From Hevea brasiliensis (taxonomy: Eukaryota; Streptophyta; Magnoliopsida; Malpighiales; Euphorbiaceae): DNA of 64,000 nt. A program made the position numbers and the translations under genes. A model generated the notes under the pieces. That model was not told where the DNA came from. It saw only the letters and a program-made list of their open reading frames with translations, and did no database searches. Each line of letters starts with the position of its first letter. Within the stretch, counting starts at the first letter, position 1. The DNA lies in the NCBI RefSeq assembly GCF_030052815.1, contig NC_079495.1, positions 43,839,651 through 43,903,650 of the forward strand. The letters run 5' to 3'. This document shows, in pieces, positions 1-10,689 of the stretch.

Positions 1-932
1 GATAGAGATGGGAATGATGAGAGAGTTGATGGGAATTTAGCTAGTATAAAAATGCAAATTCCACCTTTTCATGGGAAGGATAATCCAGATGTTTATTTGG
101 AGTGGGAGAGACAGTGGAGTTGATTTTTGAGTGCCACCATTATTCGAAGAGAAGAAAGTGAAGTTAGCATTGTAGAATTCAAAGAGTATGCAATTGTATG
201 GTGGGATCGGTTGTTGAGTAGGAGGAGGAGAAATGGGCAACGAACCGTGGAGACATGGGACGAAATGAAGGGAATCTTGAGAAACAGGTTTGTGCCACCT
301 TACTACCACAGAGCTGCTTCAAAGGTTACAAAAACTCACTCAAGGTACTAAAAGTGTCGAAGAATACTACAAGGCCATGGAGATAGCTTTGATTAGAGCC
401 GATGTTGAGGAGGATCGGGAAGCTACAATGGTTCGCTTTTGAATGGGTTAAATCTGAAATTGCTAATATTGTTGAGTTGCAACCTTGTTTGGATGTGGAG
501 GATATGCTACAAATTGCACTTAAATTGGAGAAGCAACTAAAAAGGAAGAATGTGGCTCGATATGCACCAGCCACCCATTCGGCTCCTGGTAGTAATTGGA
601 AGTCGAATTGGTCCGCTCCTTCAAGGGTGGAGAAAGAAGTTCCCAAATTCAAGACCGAAGACTGGAAAGGAAAGGAGAAAGTAGAGGAGAAGAACAAGGG
701 AGTTCCTACTAGGACTAGAGAATTGAAGTGTTTTAAGTGCTTGGGAAATGGACATTATGCCTCACAATGTCCAAATAAAAGAGTGATGGTTGTTAGGGAA
801 AATGGAGAGTTAGAAAGTGAAGAGGAAAGGGAGGAAGAATCTCATAATGTTGATGAGCATGAGGATGATTGCTACGATGAGGAGATCACCACCTATGGAT
901 GGCAATATCCTTGTTACCATGCGTACACTTAG
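1..932 (+). pseudogene. gag region of short-LTR Ty3/gypsy element (5' end outside window)
   Basis: Remnant of the capsid/nucleocapsid part of a Ty3/gypsy polyprotein. The retrotransposon gag core is visible as 'WWDRLL', 'TWDEMKGILRNRF' and then, in another frame, 'TQGTKSVEEYYKAMEIA'. A CCHC zinc knuckle (CFKCLGNGHYASQC, 729-770) follows, then an acidic Glu/Asp stretch leading into the protease. Reading requires at least two frame changes (near 310 and 440), and there is a stop at about 121, so it is not translatable as one protein. Gag packages element RNA into virus-like particles in the cytoplasm. The element is continuous with the protease and pol that follow. Lineage: a chromovirus of CRM or Reina type is my best guess, from the 'DGGSC.NVAS' protease and the polyprotein running into the LTR, but this is not certain. 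Confidence 0.85.
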
Positions 933-1767
933 TGCACAAGTGAGTATGGAGTGTGGTGATGAAATGCAAAGGGAGAACATCTTCCATACTAGGTGCTTGG
1001 TGAATGACAAGTTGTGTAGTGTGATTGTAGATGGTGGGAGCTGTTGTAATGTGGCTAGTTCACTCTTGGTGGACAAGTTGGGTTTGCCTACTACCACACA
1101 TCCAAAACCATATGGCTTGCAATGGTTGAATGATTGTGGGAAGTTGAGGGTTACAAAACAGGTGGTTGTGCCATTCACCATTGGCAAGTATAATGATGAG
1201 GTACTTTGTGATGTTGTGCCTATGGTTGCTACGCATCTTTTGTTGGGCCGTCCATGGCAGTATGATAGAAGTGTTGTGCATGATGGTAGGAAGAACAGGT
1301 ACACGGTCACTAAGGAAGGTCGAACATACTCATTGCTTCCTATGACACCAGCTCAAGTGCATGAAGATCAAATAAGGATTCTTAGATCCATTGAAGAAAA
1401 GAAAGAAACTTGGAGAGAAAAACTTAGAGAGGCTGAGCTGGATGAGAGTGAAAAGAAAGAGAAGAGAGAAGAAAAAGAGAGAAAAAGAGAAATAAAAGAA
1501 AAGAAAATGAGAGCAAATGAGAAAAAGGAAAGCTCGGGGCAAAAGGAGAGTGGAGAGAAGAGAATGAGTTTGTATGTGAAGGAAAGAGAAGTTAGAGAGG
1601 CTTTACATTCAGGAAGACCTCTTTGTATACTTATGTGCAAGGAGATTAATTTATGTGTAACTGACCTTGATTCACATTTGCCTAGTGATGCTTTGTCTCT
1701 TATACAGGAATATGAAGATGTCTTCCCCAATGAGTTGCCACCGGATTGCCACCTATCGAGGGATTGA
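933..1767 (+). pseudogene. retropepsin-like protease plus Lys/Glu-rich linker
   Basis: Aspartic protease domain of the same Ty3/gypsy polyprotein. The active-site motif is 'IVDGGSCCNVASS' (about 1027-1062), with D-G-G in place of the usual D-S/T-G, as is common in this plant lineage. The flap and C-terminal half are recognisable as 'EVLCDVVPM' and 'HLLLGRPWQYDR' (1198-1270). After the protease comes an unusual stretch at about 1390-1590 made almost only of Lys, Glu and Arg, predicted to be a long charged helix or coiled coil. The segment ends in 'YEDVFPNELPP', the conserved lead-in to reverse transcriptase, and then goes out of frame at about 1750-1790. The frame from 817 to 1767 is otherwise open. 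Confidence 0.85.
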
Positions 1768-2640
1768 GCACGGATCGACTTGGTACTGGAGCACAAATAC
1801 CAAATAGACCAAAGATACGTAACAAATCCTAAAGAAACAAAGGAGTTACAAAGGCAAGTGGAGGAGCTTATGGAGAAGGGCTATGTTAAGGAGAGCATGA
1901 GCCCATGTCTTTGTACTGTGTTGCTAGTGCCAAAGAAGGATGGGAGTTATCGCATGTGTGTGGATTGCAGAGCCATCAATAAAATCATCAGTAAAGTATA
2001 GACACCCAATCCTCGCCTTGATGATATGCTTGATGAGTTGCATGGTGCAAGTGTGTTTTCTAAGATAGATTTGAAAAGTGGTTACCACCAAATAAGAATG
2101 AAAATTGGTGATGAGTGGAAAACTGCTTTCAAAACTAAATATGGGTTGTATGAATGGATGGTGATGCCATTTGGGCTCACAAATGCTCCTAGCACTTTTA
2201 TGCGTTTGATGAATCATGTGTTGAGGAATTTCATTGGAAAATTTGTTGTTGTGTATTTTGATGACATTTTGATTTACAAGATAACATAGATGAGCATTTG
2301 CATCACTTGAGACTTGTTTTTGATGTGTTGAGAAATGAGAAATTGTATGCGAATGCGAAAAAGTGTTCATTTTGCTTGGATAAGGTTGTTTTTCTTGGTT
2401 TTGTTGTAAGTAGTAAAGGTGTACAGGTTGATGAAGAGAAAATCAAAGCCATTAGAGATTGGCCAATTCCTAAGAATGTGTCTGAGGTTAGGAGTTTCCA
2501 TGGATTGGCTAGTTTCTATAGGCGATTTGTGCCTAATTATAGAACAATTCTTGCTCCTTTGAATGAATTGGTGAAAAGAATGTTGCATTTGAGTGGAAAA
2601 AGAAACATGAACATGCATTTTCTGAACTTAAAGATAGATT
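1768..2640 (+). pseudogene. reverse transcriptase domain, frameshifted
   Basis: Ty3/gypsy RNA-dependent DNA polymerase that copies element RNA to cDNA. In order: 'NPKETKELQRQVEELMEKGYV' region (1828-1890), 'LVPKKDGSYRMCVDCRAIN' (1924-1980), '[15 protein letters not shown]' (2056-2100), '[17 protein letters not shown]' (2164-2214), the catalytic 'YFDDILIY' (2254-2277), and 'SEVRSFHGLASFYRRF' (2482-2529). The reading frame is lost near 1770, 1990, 2280 and 2575. Where I compare with the family, these look like small indels rather than point nonsense changes. All catalytic motifs remain legible, so the copy is old but not ancient. Confidence 0.9.
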
Positions 2641-3060
2641 GTGTTCTGCACCTTTGTTGAGTTTGCCAAATTTTGATAAGACTTTTGAAATTGAATGTGA
2701 CGCAAGTGGTGTAGGAATTGGTGCGGTTCTCATGCAAGAGAAACGACCAATAGCATATTTTAGTGAGAAATTGCATGGAGTCGCTTGAATTACTCTACTT
2801 ATGATAAGGAGATGTATGCATTAGTTAGGGCCTTGGAAACTTGGCAACATTATTTGTGGCCTAAAGAGTTTGTCATACATTCAGATCATGAATCATTGAA
2901 GCATATTAAGAGTCAAAATAAGTTGAGTAGAAGGCATGCTAAGTGGATTGAATTTTTGGAGTCATTTCCATATGTGATTAAATACAAGCAAGGAAAAGAG
3001 AATGTTGTAGCTGATGCACTTTCTAGGAGACATGCACTTTTGTCTACACTTGATGCTAAA
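2641..3060 (+). pseudogene. RNase H domain of the Ty3/gypsy element
   Basis: RNase H removes element RNA from the RNA/DNA hybrid. Visible motifs are 'IECDASGVGIGAVLMQ' (first catalytic Asp, about 2689-2737), '[22 protein letters not shown]' (catalytic Glu region, about 2791-2860), '[10 protein letters not shown]' (second Asp, about 2878-2907) and the closing '[12 protein letters not shown]' (about 3000-3033). A 1-nt frame change lies near 2787. From 2785 the frame stays open through integrase into the LTR. Confidence 0.9.
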
Positions 3061-4312
3061 TTACTTGGTTTTGAGTTCATGAAAGAATTGTATGTTGATG
3101 ATGTAGATTTTTGTAATGTATATGCTGCTTGTGAGAAAAGTGCATTTCAGAAATTTTATAGGCATGATGGATACTTGTTTAAGGAGAATAAATTGTGTGT
3201 GCCTAAATGCTCTATGCGAGACTTGCTTGTTTTGGAGTCACATAGTGGTGGTTTGATGGGACATTTTGGTGTTGCTAAGACTTTAAACATATTGCAAGAA
3301 CACTTCTTTTGGCCACATATGAGGAAAGATGTTGATCGAATGTGTTCTAGGTGTGTTGAATGTAAGAAAGCAAAGTCTAGAGTAATGCCAAATGGTCTTT
3401 ACACACCCTTGCCTGTTCCTAAGGAACCTTGGACTGATATTTCTATGGATTTTATTTTGGGTTTGCCTAGGTCTAGGAGAGGTCATGATTCTATATTTGT
3501 GGTTGTTGATAGATTTTCTAAGATGGCACACTTCATACCGTGTCACAAAACAGATGATGCCACATACATAGCCAATTTGTTCTTTAAGGAGATAGTCAGG
3601 TTACATGGTATACCTAGGACTATAGTAAGTGATAGAGATGTTAAGTTCCTAAGTCACTTTTGGAGGGTGTTGTGGGGTAAGTTAGGTACTAAACTGTTGT
3701 TCTCAACTACTTGTCATCCCCAGACTGATGGACAAACAGAAGTACTGAATAGAAGCTTAACTACTTTATTGCGTGTGATGGTTAAACAAAATTTGAAAAC
3801 CTGGGAAGATTGCATTCCTTTTGTTGAGTTTGCTTATAACAGAGTAGTGCATTCTTCTACCAGATTTTCACCATTTCAGATTGTGTATGGTTTTAATCCA
3901 TTGACACCATTAGACTTGTTGCCTTTACCTGTTGATCATATTAATAGTCTTGATGGTAAAAAGAAAGCAGATTTGGTTAGGAAATTGCATGAGCAAGCTA
4001 GGTTACAAATTGAAAAGAAAAATGCACAATATGCTACTCATACTAATAAAGGCCGAAAGCCTCTTGTGTTTGAACCAGGTGACTTTGTTTGGGTGCATTT
4101 AAGGAAAGAGCGGTTTCCAAACCTAAGAAAGTCGAAATTACAGCCAAGGTGTGATGGTCCATTCAAAGTGCTAGAAAGGATCAACAACAATGCATACAAG
4201 ATTGATTTACCTGGTGAGTATGGTGTTAGCAATTCTTTTAACATTACTGATCTTTCCCTTGCATTGATGCAGGACCAAATTCGAGGACGAATTCTTTCAA
4301 AGGAGGAGGGGA
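3061..4312 (+). pseudogene. integrase with C-terminal extension
   Basis: Integrase inserts the cDNA into chromosomes. The N-terminal HHCC zinc domain is seen in '[19 protein letters not shown]' followed by '[12 protein letters not shown]' (about 3250-3380). The DDE core has Asp in '[10 protein letters not shown]' (about 3438-3468), Asp in '[14 protein letters not shown]' (about 3622-3663) and Glu in '[15 protein letters not shown]' (about 3715-3759). The C-terminal part carries '[17 protein letters not shown]' and '[22 protein letters not shown]', the GPY/F module. I do not see a classical chromodomain. This frame is open from 2785 and continues past 4312 to 4503 inside the LTR. A frame change at about 4300-4315 separates it from the better conserved '[15 protein letters not shown]' tail, which is encoded from 4329 within the LTR. 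Confidence 0.9.
4276..4312 (+). other. pre-PPT hairpin and polypurine tract of short-LTR element
   Basis: The stem AATTCG/CGAATT (4278-4283 and 4288-4293) with loop AGGA is followed by the purine run AAAGGAGGAGGGGA (about 4299-4312). It lies directly before the proposed LTR start, where the plus-strand primer is expected. Confidence 0.6.
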
Positions 4313-5161
4313 TGATGAAGAAGCACCAGTGCCTATGCCATTATTTAGAGGACCCATCACCAGAGCCAGAGCTAGAGAGCTGCAAGCATTGGTGTTGGAG
4401 CATTGTGAGCACAAGGGGGATCAAAATTGCCATGTTGGACTTTCTTGCATATTGTTGGAATCTAGGTGGATCATTCTCACACAAGTTGGCATGGGAGACT
4501 TGACAAGTGGCGCCACATTAGCGTGACTTCGCCACATCAGCATGACTTGGCACAAGACCATTTGGCCAAGTGGATTGGAGGAGCTTCTTATGCTTATTTG
4601 GATTTGCCATGTGCTGATTCCTTTGTTGGTCCCCACTACATTAAAAAAGGTCGCTACCACCTAAAGTGTTCTCGCCAACTTATGGTCCCCACTATATAAA
4701 GGGCTGCCATAAAAGCAAGTGGTCCCAAATGGTCCCCCCCCCCTATGGAAACGCCCCATCTGATTGAGGAGCCTTTTATTTTTGTCTTTTTAGCCATGTT
4801 GGCACACTTTTAGGGTTTTGGCACACTTTTAGGGTTTTAGAGATGCTATATATAACCAAGATGAAAGATTGTATGGGCAGCCTTCATTTTTCTAGTTTAA
4901 GTGTGAGTATTAGGGAGAGAACTCCATTGCTGGAGCTTGAGTTTCTTCTATGTTTCTTCCATGTTTCTTGAAAGAACTTGGATTCTAGCAGCATGAACCC
5001 CTTGCTAGTCTTATTTTGATGATCAATATGCTTTAGCTTGTTACTATTTGTGTATTGACACTTGGGTTTTCAATCTGAAATTCTGCCTTGTTTGGATGAT
5101 TAAAGATCTTGGTTCCAATATTTAGATGTTGTGTTTCTTGGCATCCTAGGAGTGCTCATCA
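4313..5161 (+). mobile_element. 3' LTR of the short-LTR Ty3/gypsy element
   Basis: About 849 bp, from TGATGA (right after the purine tract) to TCATCA, perfect inverted ends of TG...CA type. The right boundary is set because sequence from 5162 is the pol tail of an unrelated long-LTR element. The polyprotein C-terminus ('[14 protein letters not shown]', 4350-4391) is coded inside this LTR. That overlap is familiar from some plant chromoviruses. The 5' LTR lies outside the window, so identity between LTRs and the target duplication cannot be checked. Confidence 0.7.
4693..4700 (+). promoter_or_regulatory. candidate LTR TATA box (TATATAAA)
   Basis: TATATAAA lies in the first half of the 849-bp LTR, followed by a G-rich step as in plant LTR promoters. 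A second candidate, TATATATAA, is at about 4845-4853. I cannot tell which one is used. Confidence 0.35.
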
Positions 5162-5340
5162 TGACATATGAGGAAGAACCCATACGGATTCTGGCTCGGG
5201 AAGTGAAAGAATTGAGGAATAAGCAGATTCCACTGGTGAAAGTGCTGTGGAGGCACCACAACACCGAGGAGGCAACTTGGGAAAGTGAAGAGACGATGAG
5301 GCAATAGTTCCCTCAACTGTTTGCATCAGGTAAAATTTCG
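5162..5340 (+). pseudogene. C-terminal (chromodomain) tail of a long-LTR Tekay/Del-like pol
   Basis: In frame: 'TYEEEPIRILAREVKELRN', 'KQIPLVKVLWRHHNTEEATW' and 'ESEETMRQ', then TAG where related copies have a Gln codon, then 'FPQLFAS'. The chromodomain-like tail targets integration to chromatin in this family. It closely matches the tails at 33970-34137 and, on minus, 19653-19810. It is cut off upstream by the short-LTR element ending at 5161, so the rest of this polyprotein would lie left of the window beyond that insertion. Confidence 0.85.
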
Positions 5341-5370
5341 AGGACGAAATTTAAATTAGAGGGGAAGAGT
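5333..5370 (+). other. pre-PPT hairpin and polypurine tract
   Basis: A perfect 8-bp stem AAATTTCG/CGAAATTT (5333-5340 and 5345-5352) with loop AGGA is followed by the tract TTAGAGGGGAAGAGT and the LTR start at 5371. Confidence 0.7.
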
Positions 5371-8300
5371 TGTAACACCCTCCCTGTAGCAACTCCGTAC
5401 ATTCTACTGTTCCGGTGACCAGTGTCGGTCCGGACAGCTAGAACGTTCGGAAAAATATTTAAACTAAAGTGAGGGGCCATAATTAACTCAAATATTAATA
5501 AGAAAAATTTAGTAAAAATTTTAGAAATAAAATACAACCAAGTTAAATGAGCCGGTGCCCAAGCGATGGGTAACCCAGAGGGAAGTTGCGGTTCTCGCAA
5601 CTAGGAGCCCTAGACCTGGGGAAAAATTTATAAAATAATTTTTGGGACTCCAGAGAAGGGTCATTGAGGTTCCTATGGCATTAGAATGCCAAGAAAATAT
5701 TTAGAAAAATTTTTCAATCGGTACAGACAATTTTGACCCGTTAAGCCAAACGGAGGGCATTTTGGTCATTTCGCCTTCAGAGACGATTTTTGGCCGACTT
5801 GTCCAGTTAAGTGAATAATTATTATGACATAAAATATGAATTAATGTTGATGAAAAACTAATTTAAAGTTAGTAGAAAAGAAAAGAAAAGAAAAGAAAAA
5901 AATCAATATAATGCAAATAATGACATCATTATGAGGTCATTTAAAAGTTTCCACCAATCACAATTAAACAACCATTTAATTAACTAATAAAAGAGACAAA
6001 AAAAGACCAAAGAAATTAAAAAGCAAACAGCCATCTTCTTCCCCAAATTCCAGCCACACCATAGCCAAGGAAATCCTCCATTTTTCTTCTTCATTCAAGC
6101 TTGAAAATCTCTCAAACCTCACCCCAAAACCCTAAGTCACCTTCACTAAAACTTATCCACACACTCTAAGGAAGCTCTAGGCAGCCTAGAAAAGGAAAGA
6201 AAGTGAAGTCAAGCTTGGGAAAATTCTGCCCTATAAGAGGTTAGTGCCTATTATGCATGCATCTCTCTTTTTCCATGTTAGAAACCTAAAATAAGTAAGA
6301 ATTTGTAAATTAAGTGGATAAAATCTATGTGTATGTATATCCTAGAATTTGGCAGCCCTAAGGAAGGAACAAGATTGAGTGTTTTTGGATGGACTTGGAG
6401 TGAACTAGAGATCATGTTTAAAGTATATAAATATAAGGATAATGAATTAGTTAGTTAACTAAGGTAACTTGTGTGAACCTTGAATTTGAACTAGGGTTTG
6501 GGAGTGAAATTTGGACTTGGCTTATGAAATGATGAGTGAACATTCTAATGGTCAATTAGTGACCATTTGAGGTAAGTTGACCATAATTTGAAGTGAACTA
6601 GAGTGTTACAAACTGAAATGGTATGCTGCCTAGTGAGGGCAGCAGGTGAGGCTGTGATTCCAGCCCACTTGGACAGCCATAACTTTGGCTGTGTAGGTTC
6701 AATTGGTGTTTGGCCAATTGGACATGAAACTAGACATAAAATGGCACAATTTTTCTGAAGAAACCATGCCCAAAAGATCAAAGCAAGTGGACCAAAAATT
6801 GGCCCCAATCCGGATACCCTGAAATCAGATTCTGCAGAATGACCAAATGAAACTGTTCATTTGGCCATAACTCACTGTAGAATGGCCCAATTGATCTGAA
6901 ATTTTTACAGCAACAAGATAAGATATATACAAACAACTTTCATGAAGAACCTACCCCAAATTATGACCAGAACCTATCCAACAAGGCAGTGGCAGTCACT
7001 GTTCACTGCACTGTAGATATGGTCAATTCTGTAGTTTTGCAATCCGGCCAGTTGTGGTTTTTGGACCATAACTGGTGCTACAAAACTCCAAATGGAGTGA
7101 TTCAAAAAAGGAAATTCAACTAGACAAAATAAGGAACAACTTTCATGTTTACCATTTCCTCAAATTCCCACTGTAACAGTCACTAATGGAATAGAAAAAT
7201 TAGGGTACAAAAACTGAAAATTCTGCTCCCTTAGTTCTAAGCTTAAAAATGGTATTGGTGATTAATTCCAACAAGTTTTGAATGCAAAATACATTGGGGG
7301 TGTTAAAACCAATTTACCTATTTTCTATCCAAAAGTCAACATTTTTGTTGACCAATGAGGTGAATAGTGACACCAAAACTTGAAATTCAAAAATTGAAGA
7401 ATTCAAAAGTATCAAATGCCCTAGTATACCTAACAAGATTGGTTTGGATAGTTTGGCATGCCAATAGGGTTCAGTTAGCAGTACTGCACATGGCATTATG
7501 CCATTCTGTGATTTTATGGCTTTTAGCCATTTCGACCTTGTGTTGATATTTGGCCTTGTGCCTATTGTCATTACAGCTTATTAGCTGTTCTGTTGCACAC
7601 CGGGAGATGCATACGTGACCGATGGTGTGACGGCCCGAGGTACTAGATACCCAGCGCCAGTATACCCGTTTATCCAGTCCAGTCGTCCAGTATAGGTTAC
7701 TTGGGCAACCAAAAGAATGAAAGTGGATAAAGTTAACGAAATAAATGATTATAACAAGTGCAAAACCAGTAAAACATCGATACATTCAATACATATTTAT
7801 TTTATGTTATTTCCTTTTATTTTATTATTACACCACTAAGCATTATTGCTTAGCGCGTTGCTTTTGCCACGCGTAGGTTCTGGAGATACTGATCGAGAGC
7901 CCAGTAGACCGCACACTGGGTGAGACCATCCTGCAGCTCTACATAGTGTCCGTGTCACCTCACCATCTTCAGTGCATTGGTAGGACACTAGGTTTCATTT
8001 TGATATTTTGTAACTAATTTTTATTTTCTCATATGTAATTGAACTTATGAAATGTATTTTGATGTTCATGTAAATAATGACAATTGTGTTTGTGAATGGA
8101 AAAGTGAATGTTTATCTGTGATTTATACCTGATTATCACATGAGATGAATGATTGAGAAATGAAATTGAAAAATGTTGAGATTTTGATATTGGAGTTTGA
8201 GATGATTGAATATGATTATTGGAAGTGTTTTTCACAGGTTCCGAAGAACTGTTTTCTCCATTTTTAGCCGGTACTCTGCCGGATTTTCTATAAAATTTTC

Positions 8301-8466
8301 GGAACCTCAAATAAATTATAATTTCAATAAATAACTTAAATAAATAATATTTCACAAGTTATATTCAAAACTATGATAAAAATTAATTAAGGTAAAATAG
8401 AGTGTGCCGGTACACCGTGTGACATTGCTTACTCGGATATACTGTACACGGGTAAGGGGTGTCACA
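5371..8466 (+). mobile_element. 3' LTR of Tekay/Del-like element (group A)
   Basis: 3096 bp from TGTAACACCC to GTGTCACA. The start is fixed by the purine tract and the pol tail immediately upstream. It is similar along its length to 10737-14344 and 44847-48912. It carries the conserved box GCGATGGGTAACC at 5563-5575 and the stem-loop CTAAGCA-TTAT-TGCTTAG at 7836-7853. A second dyad GACCAAATGAA/TTCATTTGGCC lies at 6841-6866. Short open frames inside it (for example minus 7471-7785) match nothing I know and are not genes. Confidence 0.85.
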
Positions 8467-9100
8467 GTCCAATCCTCTTAGTGAAGGAGTGGAAGCATGG
8501 ATTTAGGGCATTTAAAACATTGAAATTTCAAAACCAATTTTAGGGTTTCATGCATCATACATGTGTATTATGATCCTAATCAATTTTCAATGCCCAATTG
8601 CATACTAAAACACATTTTAGCATGCTTTAAACTTTCATTTTCCATTTAAGATTGTGAATTAATATTTAATTCACATTAATCCCTAATTAAAAAGGGGATT
8701 TTGAGTACTAACCTCTTGATGCACAATTGATGATTCCTTTTTGCTTTTGATGCCTCTAGGACCCCAATTATATTCCCTCTAGCTTGTCCACTACAAGCAC
8801 ACCAAGGATCAAGTATGGCAGTCCCAAGTTGACTTCCTAAGCCAATTCAACCACTTGAAGATGGGGTTTAGTGATTTAGTAAAGGTTAATGGGTGTTTAG
8901 TGGACTAGAAACAATTTCTACCACTTTTAATTCAAAGAATACATGTGATTTCTCTTTGAATCAAAATGAGAAAAGAAGAGAGGAGAGGAACATCATGTTG
9001 CCATCCAAATGAGGGAGGAAGAAGAAAGATACATTCTCTTTCTTCCTTTTTCCTTTTATAGTAAAGTTAAACCCCATGTAGCAGTTTGGCAAATCTAGGG
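8467..9100 (-). mobile_element. copia-type LTR 3' half, minus orientation
   Basis: Read on minus, the sequence resembles the end of a plant Ty1/copia LTR: a CTATAAAAGG-like TATA region, a pyrimidine-rich leader (CTTCTTCCTCCCTC), then 'AACCCTAAAATTGG' and 'TCCATGCTTCC' close to position 8490. It is homologous in reverse to 9404-9582 and in part to 63550-63680. No coding region is present. The left end abuts the long LTR ending at 8466. Confidence 0.5.
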
Positions 9101-9582
9101 TTTTCTTGACCCGAACCAACTTTAATTAATTTATATTTGATATAAATTAATTTGAAGAGGAGAAATTATTATTTTTGATTTGAGAACTCAAATTAAAAAT
9201 ATTATAAAAGTAAGATTAAATCATATGGTGACATGTGGCATGAGATGTTAACACATGGCACCATATGATCTTGCCACTTGTTTTCCTATGATGGAAGACC
9301 ACTTTTCATGATTTAAATGGAGCTTAACACTTGGCTTCATAGGATTAAGTCAACTAAAAAGTAAGATGGGATCTTATGGTGACATGTGGCAAGGGTAAGT
9401 AGGGTTTGACTTTACTATAAAAGAAAAAAGGAAGAAAGAGATTGTATCTTTCTTCTTCCTCCCTCATTTGGATGGCAACATGGTGTTCCTCTCCTCTCTT
9501 CTTTTCTCATTTTGATTCAAAGAGAAATCACATGTATTCTTTGAATTAAAAGTGTTAGAAATTGTTTCTATTTAGTCCACAT
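8898..9582. repeat. large inverted repeat, about 180-bp arms
   Basis: The left arm at about 8898-9075 and the right arm at about 9404-9582 are near-perfect reverse complements. Paired features include CCATCCAAATGAGGGAGG (left) against CCTCCCTCATTTGGATGG (right), and the CTATAAAAG region. The loop is about 330 bp. RNA crossing the region would fold into a long hairpin. Confidence 0.85.
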
Positions 9583-9595
9583 AGAAGATGAGAGC
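9113..9595 (+). mobile_element. copia-type LTR fragment, plus orientation
   Basis: It parallels 63258-63680 block by block: TTAATTAATTTATATTTGATATAAATT, GAAGAGGAGAAAT, GAGAACTCAAA, GGTGACATGTGGCA, ACACATGGCACCATAT, CACTTGGCTT, GACATGTGGCAAGGG, and the TATA region CTATAAAAG (about 9414). It is therefore a piece of the same LTR family seen at 62575, fused to an inverted copy of its own 3' half. Confidence 0.6.
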
Positions 9596-10622
9596 CAAAA
9601 GGAGAAAGGAAGATCCATGGAGAAGGAAAGCCAAATATCACTATCGGTTTCCATGCGAGAGCTGAGTCTGTGACTTTGAGACCTCATACTAAAGGCAAGA
9701 AATAGAGAAAGGAAGAGCTAGACCAAAGGCCACAGAGGAGTTTTATGATTGTGACTGAAGGCACATTTGCATCACAACATCATTGCCTGAACAAGGGAAA
9801 AATAAGAATCTCTTTCTCTCCCTTCATCCACTACTCTACCACTTTCTTGTATAGTGTTCCTTCTCTTTATTAGTTAATCTTCCCATTTTTGCTTGGTTGT
9901 TGACATTCCACTATTAGCTGCAATAAGGGTTGTTAGGATTTTCTCGAAAAATTGAGTGGTAAAAGATATTATTTTAATTTTATTGATTTCAATTAAAAAT
10001 TGGTTTGTAATTTATGAAGTGGATAAATGATTAAAATCCATCTTTACTTTATTGTATGGACATTATTTTATTTCTTTAATTAGCATAAATTTTAATAAAT
10101 TAATCATATAGAAATTATTTCAATCCATTTATACCCTATTTGATAACGACTTTTAAGGTAGTATTTATTATTTTGACTAGGGTCAAGACACTATCTCTCT
10201 TATTTATAATGTTTAATGGCATAAGTGTTTATGCTAGTATTTAGAGGTTGATGAAGGGGATCATAAAACATTACCCCTCCTAGCTTTTAAGTAGTGTTTA
10301 GAGTTTTGATTAAAGTAAAAAAGATAATATCATTATTTTTGTATTTAACAGTTAATCCAATAGCTATTTTTTTCTAAATACTTTTGCTTTAAACCACTAT
10401 ATAAATAACTAATTACTAATAACTAATATCTAATAGCTAACGGCTAGTAAAATAGCTGACAGTTACTAGAATAGCTAATAGTTATTATAACAACTATTAT
10501 TATCAAGAAAACCCTTAGTTTGATGTCAATTTAATATGTGTCAAAATTTCTATTTTGTTTCAGTCATTCAGTTTGATATCATTCTAATATAATTTTGTCT
10601 ATTTATTTAATTTTTGGAAGGT

Positions 10623-10689
<67 letters not shown>

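Noticed and set aside
810..1310. Minus-strand open frames opposite gag and protease (also 37-309, 326-697, 1368-1796)
   Set aside because: They are shadows of a clearly recognisable plus-strand retroelement polyprotein, and their products show no motif.
7471..7785. 104-codon minus-strand frame inside the LTR at 5371-8466
   Set aside because: Not kept open in the related LTRs at 10737 and 44847; no known domain.
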